From assembly GCA_002499445.1 (NCBI GenBank), contig DALS01000003.1:34959-98958 (forward strand): 64,000 bases of DNA. The letters are read 5' to 3'. A program made the position numbers and the translations under genes. Shown here in pieces: positions 43,721-52,409 of this stretch (positions are counted from its first letter, which is position 1; each line of letters opens with the position of its first letter). Origin of the DNA: Methanosarcina sp. UBA293. GTDB lineage: Archaea; Halobacteriota; Methanosarcinia; Methanosarcinales; Methanosarcinaceae. The notes beneath the pieces were generated by a model, which ran no database searches, was not told where the DNA came from, and saw only the letters and a list, made by a program, of their open reading frames with translations.

Positions 43721-44575
43721 TTAAATTTCGATTTCGATATCATATACTTTCTCAGGATTTTCCTTATGAATTATCCAGAAAGGCTCTTCACCGTACTTTT
43801 CCATAAGCTTTATTGTTCTTTTGGGAATTGTCTTCGGGCCGAGTACTGCGCCTGGTCTGTCAGGATCGTCAATGTAATCTGTTTCCATCATGAACCGCGT
43901 ACCTTCTTCAAGCGCATGTTCGATTGCTCCTTTGACCGAGATCACTCCTGGAAAAAGCCCAAGTTCCTCACAGGTTTTTACCAGAGGCGGAGAGTAATGT
44001 TTGACAACTCTGTACATTTTAATTCCTGTTTTTCTCGCCCTCTCTGCTATGTCCCGGAGTTCAGGCTCTCTTACGCTTTCAGTATGAAGCTGGACCGCAC
44101 AGTCCTGTTCTTTTCCCAGGGAAAAAGCATACTCCATTATCTCATTCGAAGCTGCCCAGACCTCGGCAGACACAGGGTAGTGAGGACGCCCTGACTTTAT
44201 TCCTACCGCAAGACGCTTTTCTACGTACCCTGAGGCAAGTTCGAGACCTTTCTTTATGATCTCTGTAGCTTTCTGCAGTTCCATATACTCAGTAAGTTTT
44301 GAGACCTCAGCCGGATGGACTCCAAGCACAGGAAAAGCTCCAACCCCCAGCTCCCTGATTTTTGAAGCTATTTCTACAGTTTCGTCAAAAACCTTCAGGT
44401 AATCTTCAGGTTTTTTGACCTTTATTCCAAGCGACCAGCTGGGTTTGGTAACCAGAATTATATGAGTTCCTCCAGCGTGCTTGAATTCCTTTACTGCTTC
44501 AAGTCCCCTGGCTCTGGGGTCGATATGCATGTGGTTATCGGTAATTGGAACTTTTGATCGAACTTTTGCAGGCAT
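43721..44575 (-). CDS. TatD-related metal-dependent hydrolase
   Basis: 284 residues. TIM-barrel amidohydrolase-type fold: PITDNHMHIDPRARG supplies HxH, VLGVHPAEV a further histidine, AVQLHTESV and RFMMETDYIDDP the remaining metal ligands. This archaeal subgroup differs from bacterial TatD nucleases and has no proven substrate. GAGGGAT lies before the ATG. Flanked on the left by a 279-bp T-rich spacer. Confidence 0.8.
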   Translation of the reverse strand: MPAKVRSKVPITDNHMHIDPRARGLEAVKEFKHAGGTHIILVTKPSWSLGIKVKKPEDYLKVFDETVEIASKIRELGVGAFPVLGVHPAEVSKLTEYMELQKATEIIKKGLELASGYVEKRLAVGIKSGRPHYPVSAEVWAASNEIMEYAFSLGKEQDCAVQLHTESVREPELRDIAERARKTGIKMYRVVKHYSPPLVKTCEELGLFPGVISVKGAIEHALEEGTRFMMETDYIDDPDRPGAVLGPKTIPKRTIKLMEKYGEEPFWIIHKENPEKVYDIEIEI

Positions 44576-44810
44576 TTTTTATCCCTCAAAGGCATGAAGT
44601 TTCCAGGTTTAATTAAAGTTTCATTCCTTTATCGGTCCCGTAAGTCGAGATACGGCATAGTGTTATTTACCCAAAACTTGAAATATATAGTCTTACGTTG
44701 AGTACGCGGGAAGATCCAATTATTTGTATCAAAATTTCGAAAAGTTCCCTTTTTTTAGCTTTTCAGTCGCTACGGTTCTTTAAATACGAACCCTAAGATC
44801 TGGTGATAAC

Positions 44811-45839
44811 ATGAGTAAAACCGCAGCAGTAATCAAAGGTGACGGGGTAGGCCCCGAGCTTGTAGACGCAATGCTTAAAGTTACAGAAGCCGCTGGCACA
44901 GATGTAGAATTCGTTATGTGTGAGGCAGGAGCTGGCTGGTGGGAAAAGCACGGAGGCAATTCCCTTATTCCAGACGAAACCTGGGATATTCTTGACAGTT
45001 CAGATGCCTGTTTTAAAGGACCGACAACTACGCCTGGAGGAATAGGCTCTCCAAGAAGTGTGGCAGTATCGATAAGGAGAAAGTATGACCTTTATGCAAA
45101 CGTCAGGCCAATCAAGACTTTCCCTAATTCAAGTGCCCCTCTTGGAGATGTAGATATGGTTTGTGTGCGAGAAGGCACAGAAGGTCTTTACATTGGAGAG
45201 GAAATTCAGCTTACAGATGATGTCTCAATTGCAATCCGTAAGATTACACGCACAGCATCCCAGAAGATTGCCAGTTACGCTTTCGAAGAAGCTAAGAGAA
45301 GAGGGTATGATGCTGTTGTACCCATCCACAAGAGCAACATTCTTAAAATGACCTGCGGCGCTTTCTTAGAAGAGGTCGAAAAGGCTGGGCAAAGCTATCC
45401 AGATATTGAGGTCTGGCCTTATCATGTCGACAACATTGCCCAGCAGTTGATCAAAAACCCTCAGATTTTCAATAAAAAGATCCTGCTTTCTACGAATCTC
45501 TTCATGGATATTATCAGTGAGGAGTGCTCGGCTCTAGTAGGTAGTATCGGGCTGATCTACTCTGCCAATATTGGAGATTCTTACGCAATGTTTGAACCTG
45601 CTCACGGTTCAGCACCAAAGTACGCAGGCCAGGATAAGGTAAACCCCGTCGCAACTGTACTTGCAGGAGCATGGATGCTTGACTATCTTGGTGAAAAGGA
45701 GAAATCTGAAGCAATATTTAAAGCTACAGAGCGTGTAATTTCCGAAGGTAAGTATGTAACTTACGATCTCGGAGGCAATGCAAAACTCAGTCAGATGGCT
45801 GGTGAGATTGCAAAATACACTGCAGAAATTCTAAAATGA
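44811..45839 (+). CDS. Isocitrate/isopropylmalate dehydrogenase family enzyme, probably isocitrate dehydrogenase
   Basis: 342 residues. Beta-decarboxylating dehydrogenase: KGDGVGPELVD at the start, KGPTTTPGGIGSPRSVAVSIRRKYDLYANVRP (in pieces) binds substrate, VPIHKSNILK and the metal site, and EPAHGSAPKYAGQDKVNPVA binds the cofactor adenine. The TTTPGG-G-S pattern is of the isocitrate/homoisocitrate type more than 3-isopropylmalate dehydrogenase. Convergent with a citrate/homocitrate-synthase-like gene 22 bp away, it would make 2-oxoglutarate in the oxidative half of a partial citrate cycle. Substrate is inferred. Confidence 0.8.
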   Translation: MSKTAAVIKGDGVGPELVDAMLKVTEAAGTDVEFVMCEAGAGWWEKHGGNSLIPDETWDILDSSDACFKGPTTTPGGIGSPRSVAVSIRRKYDLYANVRPIKTFPNSSAPLGDVDMVCVREGTEGLYIGEEIQLTDDVSIAIRKITRTASQKIASYAFEEAKRRGYDAVVPIHKSNILKMTCGAFLEEVEKAGQSYPDIEVWPYHVDNIAQQLIKNPQIFNKKILLSTNLFMDIISEECSALVGSIGLIYSANIGDSYAMFEPAHGSAPKYAGQDKVNPVATVLAGAWMLDYLGEKEKSEAIFKATERVISEGKYVTYDLGGNAKLSQMAGEIAKYTAEILK

Positions 45840-45847
45840 GAAGGTAC

Positions 45848-45872
45848 TGAAGGAAATTCCTTTATTCCTTCA
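45848..45872. terminator. Hairpin between convergent genes
   Basis: TGAAGGAA (45848-45855) / TTCCTTCA (45865-45872), 9-nt loop. It overlaps the stop codon of the minus-strand synthase gene and can serve both directions. Confidence 0.5.
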
Positions 45873-47190
45873 ATTTTCCTTCCTTTGATTCAGCTATTTT
45901 TCCTCTACTTTTCAATTTTCCTCGAGCTGCATGTGCTGGGTTGCAGATGGGCTGGTAAAGGAAATACTTTTCCACATAAGCAAGCAGCTCTTCATCCGAT
46001 ATACAGGAAACCCTTTCTTCATTATCATAGAGTTTCTGGACTTCGGTCTGGATCTTTAGAAGTCTGTTGTCATCTTTTTCCACAATGGTCTCAACATCAA
46101 GAAGGTCATTTAAGGTCTCCTGGACCTTATAACGGATAACTTCCAGACCTGAAGAATCTCCTATAAGAAGGAGTCGCTTTCCCCCGACTAGTTCTGGAGG
46201 GTAAGGTTCGTAATTAAAAGGATTTTTGAGGACACCTGCGGCATGTATTCCGGATTCGTGGGCAAAAATATTTTTCCCGACAACCGCCTTGTTTCTTGGA
46301 ACCCGCAGTCCAAGTTCTTTTTCCATGAACCTTGCAAAGCGAGTAACAGGCTCAAGGTTGTATCTATCAAAGCCTTCTACCCTATCTGCTAAGAAAAGCA
46401 AGATTTTTTCCATCTCGCTATTCCCTGCACGTTCTCCTATCCCCAGGAAAGTTACGCTTGTCCAGTTAGCTCCGTACCAGAAGCCTGCAATTGAACTTGC
46501 GGATCCGAATCCATAATCGTCATGGATGTGGGTTTCTATATTCTTTACTCCAATTTCATTTTTGAGGTATTGGACTATTTTCGGGATTCCGTAAGGCTCA
46601 TCGATATTCGTGAACGGCATTCCATATCCTACGGTATCACAGACTCGGATAATACAATCAGGGTCAATTTCTATAATTTTCTCAATGAGCGGGAAAACGA
46701 AATTATAATTATCTGCTCTCGTCATATCCTCTAGATGTGCCCGTGTGCGTAGTCCATGATCCACTGCATATTGCAGGGCATCTAGGTATTTTTCTTCGGC
46801 TTCTTCCCTACCAGCGAGCCTCATCTTGGAAAAAATGTGGGTGTCCGATACAGACATCAGGATTCCGGTTTCTTTAAGCCCATCTACTTCGAGAATTTTA
46901 TCTATATCAGCTCTTGAAGCTCTTGCCCAGCCCGTGATTTCGGGAAACTCGTACCCTATATCGAACATTAGATCTATAGCATCTCTGTCCCTTTTATTGA
47001 ATACGAAGGCTTCTAGTTTTTCAATTCCTATCTCGTGCAGGTACTCATAGATTTGAAGCTTGTGTTCTCTGCTCAGAACTATTCCAGGCATCTGGGAACC
47101 ATCGCGGATAGTGCTGTCACTTATATATATGTCGTTTCCATATGGCAGCTTTAGTTTGGGCAGATCATCATACGATTCATAAATTTTCAT
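45862..47190 (-). CDS. Homocitrate/isopropylmalate synthase family enzyme, candidate (Re)-citrate synthase
   Basis: 442 residues. DRE-TIM barrel: YISDSTIRDGSQMPGIV carries the D-R metal/substrate loop (DSTIRDG), with THIHDDYGFG supplying the HxH metal site and GIGERAGNSEMEKIL the conserved GxGERxGN. The C-terminal half has NIFAHESGIHAAGVL. It lacks the LeuA regulatory domain. Its neighbour is an isocitrate-dehydrogenase-type gene and no leucine or lysine gene is near, so (Re)-citrate synthase is favoured over isopropylmalate or homocitrate synthase. This is inference; alpha-keto acid specificity cannot be read directly. GGAGG precedes the ATG. Confidence 0.75.
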   Translation of the reverse strand: MKIYESYDDLPKLKLPYGNDIYISDSTIRDGSQMPGIVLSREHKLQIYEYLHEIGIEKLEAFVFNKRDRDAIDLMFDIGYEFPEITGWARASRADIDKILEVDGLKETGILMSVSDTHIFSKMRLAGREEAEEKYLDALQYAVDHGLRTRAHLEDMTRADNYNFVFPLIEKIIEIDPDCIIRVCDTVGYGMPFTNIDEPYGIPKIVQYLKNEIGVKNIETHIHDDYGFGSASSIAGFWYGANWTSVTFLGIGERAGNSEMEKILLFLADRVEGFDRYNLEPVTRFARFMEKELGLRVPRNKAVVGKNIFAHESGIHAAGVLKNPFNYEPYPPELVGGKRLLLIGDSSGLEVIRYKVQETLNDLLDVETIVEKDDNRLLKIQTEVQKLYDNEERVSCISDEELLAYVEKYFLYQPICNPAHAARGKLKSRGKIAESKEGKLKE

Positions 47191-48470
47191 CGTGTTTCCT
47201 CCTTTCTTTCAGGCGGCAGGGCCCTGCATCGAGGGAGAGGGCTTTTACTGCGGGAAATTCCTATAAAGACTATTTTCAGGTCTACAGGTCAGGAAATCAA
47301 CTGTATTCAACTGGAGAACACCAGCTTTTTATTAAGAGCTTATCCCAAAACTCATTTTTATTTCATTATTGCTGCTAATCCTACAATTCCCAAGTATAAA
47401 ATCAGGAAATTTCATACTTTTTAAATATTTTTATATGATTATGTTCAGATAAAGATCCTTCCTATTGATTTTTCTTTTTGAACTTGTTCCAGTCTACCTC
47501 TATTGGTCTTCTTCTTTCTTTTATAAGCTACTTTGTCTTGGAGTTTTTAAGTGTACGTTACAAAACATTGAGTCATTTTAATCTACGGGAACAATAATAA
47601 AAAGAAGCAAAAAGTAATAGTTAGAGATATATAAATTACTAAAACGCTTAATTTTACTCCTTTTACTCTCTTGTAACCATTATAACCAATTGTTTCCTCT
47701 TTTTTATAGGAACATATTTTGTATCATAGGGTTAAACGCAGTTAAACTGAAAAATAAATAGCTCGAATTTTTAATTGTTCAAAACTTAATTTTAAATCAC
47801 AGTATTTATCGTTATCGTATTTGGTTTGTATTTTTATATAGCATTTCTATGAAGAAAGATAATTATACGAAATATTCTAAGATCCCATACAATATTATCA
47901 ATTTCATGGAAGAATGTAATGGTAAACTTCTGATTTCAACATAATTCAACATAATATAGTTTAGGGATAAGCTCTAAAAACATTTTTTAGTGGATACCTA
48001 CTATTATTCTTCAAGACGGCGTCTTACGTTATACGCCGATGATCATATTATAATATGTCGTTATAGTTAAAATCTTTTTCTTTGAGGCTGCCAGGAATAT
48101 CTCTCTGCCTTTCTATAAAAGAATATCTGGATATCTCCTGAAAAAGACTGCTTAAATTGATTTGAAGATTTTGTATAAAATTTTCTTGCTGAGGTTTCAT
48201 CTGTTATCTGACAGTTTCATGAAAGTTTACTTTCCTATCTTGCTCTTCTTATTGATAATAAGGTATATCTATAACAAGTTATATTTATATTCGAGTCTAT
48301 CTGAAATATCTACTTTCAACTACGTTTGCGTAAATCTTATAATTATCTCTGAATAACGAATATCTTCCTGATAGACTTGATATATGGCAGATTTAATAAA
48401 TTAAGATTTATATCGATATTTATTTAATTCACATTTCACATCTTTGCTTTACTTTATCCCGAGGTAAAAC
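47191..48470. other. 1.28-kb region without a convincing gene
   Basis: The largest empty stretch of the window, very AT-rich. It holds a CGGCGT (48017-48022) / ACGCCG (48033-48038) hairpin. A 31-codon ORF at 47849-47944 (begins MKKDNYTKYSKIPYNI) has no Shine-Dalgarno and is not called. The promoter of the cbi operon is probably AGATTTATATCG near 48405-48416. A decayed gene or a small RNA is possible but not shown. Confidence 0.35.
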
Positions 48471-49025
48471 ATGTTCGAAATAGTAAATGTTAGCGGTGGG
48501 CCGACAAAGCCCGAAATTATTGCTGTGTCCCTTTCTAAACTCGGGCTTCGGGACGGAGATCGGTTTGCAGATGTGGGCTGCGGTACGGGATCAGTATCGA
48601 TTGAAGCAGCAAAACTTGCCCGAAACCTGACAATTTATGCTATAGATGCTCGAAAAGAAGCTCTGAGGGCCACTGAAACAAATTTCATGAATTTCAATAT
48701 AGAAAATGCCAGAATTTTAGCTGGTGAAGCCTCGGATCTCCTGAGCTCTGAAAGTTTTACTGATTTTATTGACTGCGCTTTTGTAGGCGGAACAAAAAAT
48801 ATTGATTCCGTGCTTGAAGCCCTTGTTAAGAAGAATACTCGAAGTATAGTGGTCAATGCTGTCCGCATCGAAACTGTTGTCAGGACAATTGAATCAATGA
48901 AAAAACTCGGGATTTTTGATGAAGCAGTTCATATTTCGGTTTCTAGAAGTGCACCAATTGCCGGAGAAACCATGTTCAAACCCGAAAACCCTGTATATGT
49001 TATTGTCGGAAAAAAACAAAACTGA
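48471..49025 (+). CDS. cbiT: Cobalt-precorrin-6B (C15) methyltransferase, decarboxylating
   Basis: 184 residues. Class I SAM methyltransferase of anaerobic cobalamin synthesis, methylating C15 and decarboxylating the C12 acetate. GGPTKPEI near the start is the CbiT signature, then FADVGCGTGSVSIEAAKLA (SAM loop), AIDARKEALRATETN and the FVGGT loop. The C-terminal CbiE half is absent, as normal for CbiT. CGAGGT precedes the ATG. First gene of the cbi operon. Confidence 0.95.
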   Translation: MFEIVNVSGGPTKPEIIAVSLSKLGLRDGDRFADVGCGTGSVSIEAAKLARNLTIYAIDARKEALRATETNFMNFNIENARILAGEASDLLSSESFTDFIDCAFVGGTKNIDSVLEALVKKNTRSIVVNAVRIETVVRTIESMKKLGIFDEAVHISVSRSAPIAGETMFKPENPVYVIVGKKQN

Positions 49026-49129
49026 AAATTGAAAATCAAAACTGAAAGAAAACTGAAAATTAAAACTGAAAGTTATCTTATAATTGAATTCCACTTTAGA
49101 TCTATTTTTATAATTTACGGAGCGATAGC

Positions 49130-49738
49130 ATGTTAATAGGAGTAGGACTTGGTCCCGGAGACCCTGAACTTCTGACCCTCAAAGCAGTGGACGTTTTGAA
49201 AAACAGCGATAAAGTATATGTGCCAGGTCGTCTGGCAAAAGATCTTGTGGCTCCTTATGCAGATGCCGAAATCCTTGAGTTTCCTATGATAAGAGATATT
49301 GAAGTACTCAATGCTCTCTGGAAGGAAAATGCTGACAAAGTGGCAGAAGAAGCAAGAAAAGGCACTGTGGCTTTTGGACTTATAGGAGACCCAAACTTTT
49401 TCTCTACATTTACCCATCTTAAAAAAGTAATGCGCAAGCACTATCCGGATATTGAGCTTGCAACTGTGCCTGGTATAAGTTCAATCACTTCCTTTGCTGC
49501 TAGGACCGATGTTGCAGTTGAGAGTTCTTTTGAAGTCAGCGATGGCTCTGAGGTAGGATATAAAATTCACCTGAAGGCTACGCAGCCAAAAACCATAGTT
49601 GAACAGCTTGAGGCTGAAGGATATACGGAGTTTATCTTTGCAGAGCGACTCTTTTCGGACAACGAGTTTATAATCCGCAAAAAAGAAGATATCCCAGAAA
49701 AAGGGAACTACTTCAGTATCATTTATGGAAAAAAGTGA
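49130..49738 (+). CDS. cbiL: Cobalt-precorrin-2 C20-methyltransferase
   Basis: 202 residues. SAM-dependent tetrapyrrole methyltransferase: GVGLGPGDPELLTLKAVDVL is the family opening, FGLIGDPNFFSTFTHL and VPGISSITSFAART the SAM and substrate loops. The LGPGDPELLTLKA pattern and short N terminus fit CbiL. The spacer to cbiT holds AAACTGAAAATT-like repeats. Confidence 0.9.
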   Translation: MLIGVGLGPGDPELLTLKAVDVLKNSDKVYVPGRLAKDLVAPYADAEILEFPMIRDIEVLNALWKENADKVAEEARKGTVAFGLIGDPNFFSTFTHLKKVMRKHYPDIELATVPGISSITSFAARTDVAVESSFEVSDGSEVGYKIHLKATQPKTIVEQLEAEGYTEFIFAERLFSDNEFIIRKKEDIPEKGNYFSIIYGKK

Positions 49739-49770
49739 AAGTAGCCTATGAGTATTCGCTGGGCCCGGTG

Positions 49771-49815
49771 TACAACGAACTCAGCGTACAATGAACTCAG
49801 CGTACAATGACTCAG
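49771..49815 (+). repeat. 16-bp tandem repeat between cbiL and cbiF
   Basis: TACAACGAACTCAGCG (49771-49786), TACAATGAACTCAGCG (49787-49802) and a shortened third unit TACAATGACTCAG (49803-49815). The first two differ by one base. Confidence 0.8.
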
Positions 49816-49857
49816 TACACAACTTAGAATAAATACAAAAGCAAAGGGAATGGTCAG

Positions 49858-50586
49858 ATGGAAAGAAAAGTCTATTTTGTGGGAGCAGGCCCAGGAAACC
49901 CGAAACTTATTACCGTACTCGGGCGGGAATTGCTTGAAAAAGCCGATCTTGTAATGTATGCAGGCTCTCTGGTAAACCCTGAAGTTCTTAATTACACGCA
50001 GGGGGAAACCGTGGACAGTTATGGGTTGACTCTCGAAGAAACCACTAAAATAATTGCGGATGCACTAGATGCAGGAAAATTCGTTGTTCGTCTTCACAGT
50101 GGGGACCCATCTCTCTACGGCTCTGTCATAGAGCAGATGGAAGAACTTAAAAAGTACAATATCGAAGTAGAAAGAGTTGCTGGTGTTTCCTCGGTTTTTG
50201 CAAGCGCTGCCGCTCTCGGCACACAGTTAACTCTTAATGGCGTTTCAGATACTCTCATTATTACCCGCCCTGCTGGAAAAACCCTGGAAAAAGACCTTAT
50301 CCCGGAGCTTTCTGCTTTCAATACTACTATGGCAATTTTCCTTGGTACGCAGAAAATCAGGGAAATTATGGAAAAAGTCCGCTGCCCAAAAGATACATCT
50401 GTCGCAGTAGTGTTTCACGCATCCTGGGAGGATGAAGAAGTCATTACCGGAACTGTGGAAGATATCGCAGACAAGGTGAAGGACGCAGGAATTACACGTT
50501 CAGCGATGATAATTATCGGCGGAGTTGTTGACCCTAAAAACTACAGGAGGTCCTACCTATACGGAGTAGCACAGGAGCCGCTGTAA
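49858..50586 (+). CDS. cbiF: Cobalt-precorrin-4 C11-methyltransferase
   Basis: 242 residues. Tetrapyrrole methyltransferase: YFVGAGPGNPKLITVLGREL, ADLVMYAGSLV (CbiF/CobM-specific), VRLHSGDPSLYGSV and VAGVSSVFASAAALGTQLTLNGV. It is followed, with overlapping frames, by the N-terminal half of cbiG: the cbiG ribosome-binding site AGGAGGT (50545-50551) lies inside the end of cbiF. Confidence 0.95.
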   Translation: MERKVYFVGAGPGNPKLITVLGRELLEKADLVMYAGSLVNPEVLNYTQGETVDSYGLTLEETTKIIADALDAGKFVVRLHSGDPSLYGSVIEQMEELKKYNIEVERVAGVSSVFASAAALGTQLTLNGVSDTLIITRPAGKTLEKDLIPELSAFNTTMAIFLGTQKIREIMEKVRCPKDTSVAVVFHASWEDEEVITGTVEDIADKVKDAGITRSAMIIIGGVVDPKNYRRSYLYGVAQEPL

Positions 50587-51101
50587 TTACTTTTGAAAGA
50601 AATCGGGAGGTCGCGGCAAGGATAGCAGAACACCTGAAAGCGGATCTGCTTCTCTATGAGAAGGGCATATTCGAAAAGGCTTTTAAAAGCTATGGGGCAA
50701 TAATTGCGGTCTTTGCCACAGGTATTGTGGTAAGGGACATTGCTCCCCTTCTCGAAAATAAGTGGTCTGACCCTGCTGTGGTCGTAGTTGATTCAAACCT
50801 AAATTTCGCAATTCCCCTACTTGGTGGACATCACGGCGCAAATGAGATTGCTCGAAAGCTTTCTCAACTCGGAGCAGTCCCTGTGCTTACAACGGCAACC
50901 GAAGTTCACGGTAAACCTTCAGTCGAGGGCATCGCCGATAGGCTTGGCTGCGAAATCTTCAACAAAGAATCCACTGTAGCTGTAAATTGTGCACTCCTTG
51001 ATCAGGAAGTCGAGGTCCTTGAGGTTAAGGGGCCTAGAATCGTTGTTGTGGATGAAGATGTATCCGTGCTGGTAAGAAAACGGCAGGAAAACATAAAATA
51101 A
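50559..51101 (+). CDS. cbiG: CbiG N-terminal and middle part, non-canonical start
   Basis: About 180 residues. Opens the C20-lactone ring of cobalt-precorrin-5A in the full enzyme. The reading frame continues from upstream of 50727 with VITFERNREVAARIAEHLKAD, the true CbiG N terminus, then FATGIVVRDIAPLLENKWSDPAVVVVD and LLGGHHGANEIARKLS, both CbiG hallmarks. In this frame from a stop at 50535 to 50727 there is no ATG, GTG or TTG. AGGAGGT (50545-50551) is perfectly placed for the ATA at 50559, taken here as the start; a GTG start at 50727 would delete the first domain. The stop at 51101 ends the protein before its C-terminal domain. Confidence 0.7.
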   Translation: MRSSTGAAVITFERNREVAARIAEHLKADLLLYEKGIFEKAFKSYGAIIAVFATGIVVRDIAPLLENKWSDPAVVVVDSNLNFAIPLLGGHHGANEIARKLSQLGAVPVLTTATEVHGKPSVEGIADRLGCEIFNKESTVAVNCALLDQEVEVLEVKGPRIVVVDEDVSVLVRKRQENIK

Positions 51102-51137
51102 ATGGCAGCACATCGGACAGCAATTAACTGAGCTGAC

Positions 51138-51250
51138 AAAGCTGATTTCACTAGGTGAAAGCTGAATTGCACTTAGGCGAAAGTTAGTTGACCTACACAA
51201 AAGCTAATTAACTTACGCGAAGGCTAATTATACTTACCCGAATTAATCTG
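51138..51250 (+). repeat. Degenerate ~21-bp repeats inside the cbiG split
   Basis: About five units on the pattern AAAGCTGATTxxACTTAxGCG: starting at about 51138, 51158, 51180, 51201 and 51221. They fill the 185-bp gap between the two cbiG parts; no reading frame bridges them. Confidence 0.55.
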
Positions 51251-51286
51251 GTCAGAAACTGGATTAGGATTCAGAGACGGTAATGC

Positions 51287-51640
51287 ATGATTATTGGAAT
51301 AGGAACTCGCAGAGGCATTACAAAAGAAGAGGTTATTGAAGCCGTGAAACAGGCTCTTTGTGAGTGTGGCCTGGGTCTTGGAGAAATTACGGCTTTAGCC
51401 TCTGCGAAACTTAAGGAAAATGAGCAGGGGATTCTGGAAGCGGGAGAGATGCTTGGAATTCCGGTGGATTTTTTGCCGGATGAAATGCTAAACAGTTACG
51501 ATCCCCCTTCATCCTCTCAGGCTTCTCGCTTTGGGTTAAAAGGAGTTGCAGAACCTGCAGCTCTGGCCCTTTCTGAAGAAAAACAATTGATTTGCAGGAA
51601 GAAAGTCTATGGTAGAGTCACAATCGCAATCGCAAGATAA
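51287..51640 (+). CDS. cbiG: CbiG C-terminal domain as separate protein
   Basis: 117 residues corresponding to the C-terminal domain of CbiG: MIIGIGTRRGITKEEVIEAV, LGEITALASAKLKENEQGIL and LPDEMLNSYDPPSSSQASRFGLKGVAEPAAL are typical. It is in another frame (+2) than the N-terminal part. The ATG lacks a strong Shine-Dalgarno. The last 32 bp overlap cbiH. Confidence 0.85.
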   Translation: MIIGIGTRRGITKEEVIEAVKQALCECGLGLGEITALASAKLKENEQGILEAGEMLGIPVDFLPDEMLNSYDPPSSSQASRFGLKGVAEPAALALSEEKQLICRKKVYGRVTIAIAR

Positions 51641-52409
51641 AGTAACCAGAGGAAAACTTTACATTGTAGGTATTGGCCCGGGATCTGTAGAACAGATGAC
51701 GGTCAAAGCCAGGGATATAATCCTTAACGCTGATTATGTACTTGGGAACAGCACTTACCTGGACCAGGTAGCGAGTCTTCTGGGAACTCAGGAAATAATC
51801 CGCAGCTATATGGGTAAAGAAGTGGACAGGGCACGAAAGGCTGTGGAACTTGCAAAAACTGCAAATGTTGTCATGGTCAGTGGCGGCGATACCAATGTCT
51901 ACGGCATGGCAGGTATCGTGCTCGAGGTTGCTGAACATGAGGGGCTTGATGTTGATATAGAAATTCTACCTGGAGTCACGGCAATTTTAGCCGGCGCAAG
52001 TATGCTCGGTGCTCCTGTTGTAACTGATTTTGCGGTCATAAGCCTGAGTGACCTTCTGACTCCTTGGGATGTTATTGAAAAACGGCTTAATCTTGCTGCA
52101 GACGGTGATTTCGTGATAGCTCTTTACAACCCGAAGAGCCGCAAGAGGCAGTCTAACTTTGCCAGGGCTATTGAGATTATCCGCAAGTACAAGGCTGACT
52201 CCGTGCCAGTAGGGCTTGTAAAGAACGCTCTGAGGGGAGAAGGCGAGGATAGGATCATAACCACTCTTGGAAAAGTCATGGAATATGAAGATTGGGTTGA
52301 CATGAGCACCACTATTCTTATTGGAAATGTGGATTCCAGAATCTGGAACTCTCAAAAGAAGGATTTCATAATCACTCCCAGGGGGTATCACAAAAAGTAT
52401 GACTACTGA
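51609..52409 (+). CDS. cbiH: Cobalt-factor III / precorrin-3B C17-methyltransferase
   Basis: 266 residues. LYIVGIGPGSVEQMTVKARDII, MVSGGDTNVYGMAGIVLE, LPGVTAILAGASMLGAPVVTDFAVISLSDLLTPW (in pieces) identify CbiH/CobJ. In the anaerobic route it methylates C17 and contracts the ring. GGAAGAAAG lies before the ATG inside cbiG(C). The first 15 residues (VESQSQSQDKVTR) are a non-conserved polar tail. Overlaps cbiC by 11 bp. Confidence 0.95.
   Translation: MVESQSQSQDKVTRGKLYIVGIGPGSVEQMTVKARDIILNADYVLGNSTYLDQVASLLGTQEIIRSYMGKEVDRARKAVELAKTANVVMVSGGDTNVYGMAGIVLEVAEHEGLDVDIEILPGVTAILAGASMLGAPVVTDFAVISLSDLLTPWDVIEKRLNLAADGDFVIALYNPKSRKRQSNFARAIEIIRKYKADSVPVGLVKNALRGEGEDRIITTLGKVMEYEDWVDMSTTILIGNVDSRIWNSQKKDFIITPRGYHKKYDY

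Noticed and set aside
47849..47944. 31-codon ORF beginning MKKDNYTKYSKIP
   Set aside because: No Shine-Dalgarno, TATA too close, no recognisable similarity; could be a fragment of a lost gene.
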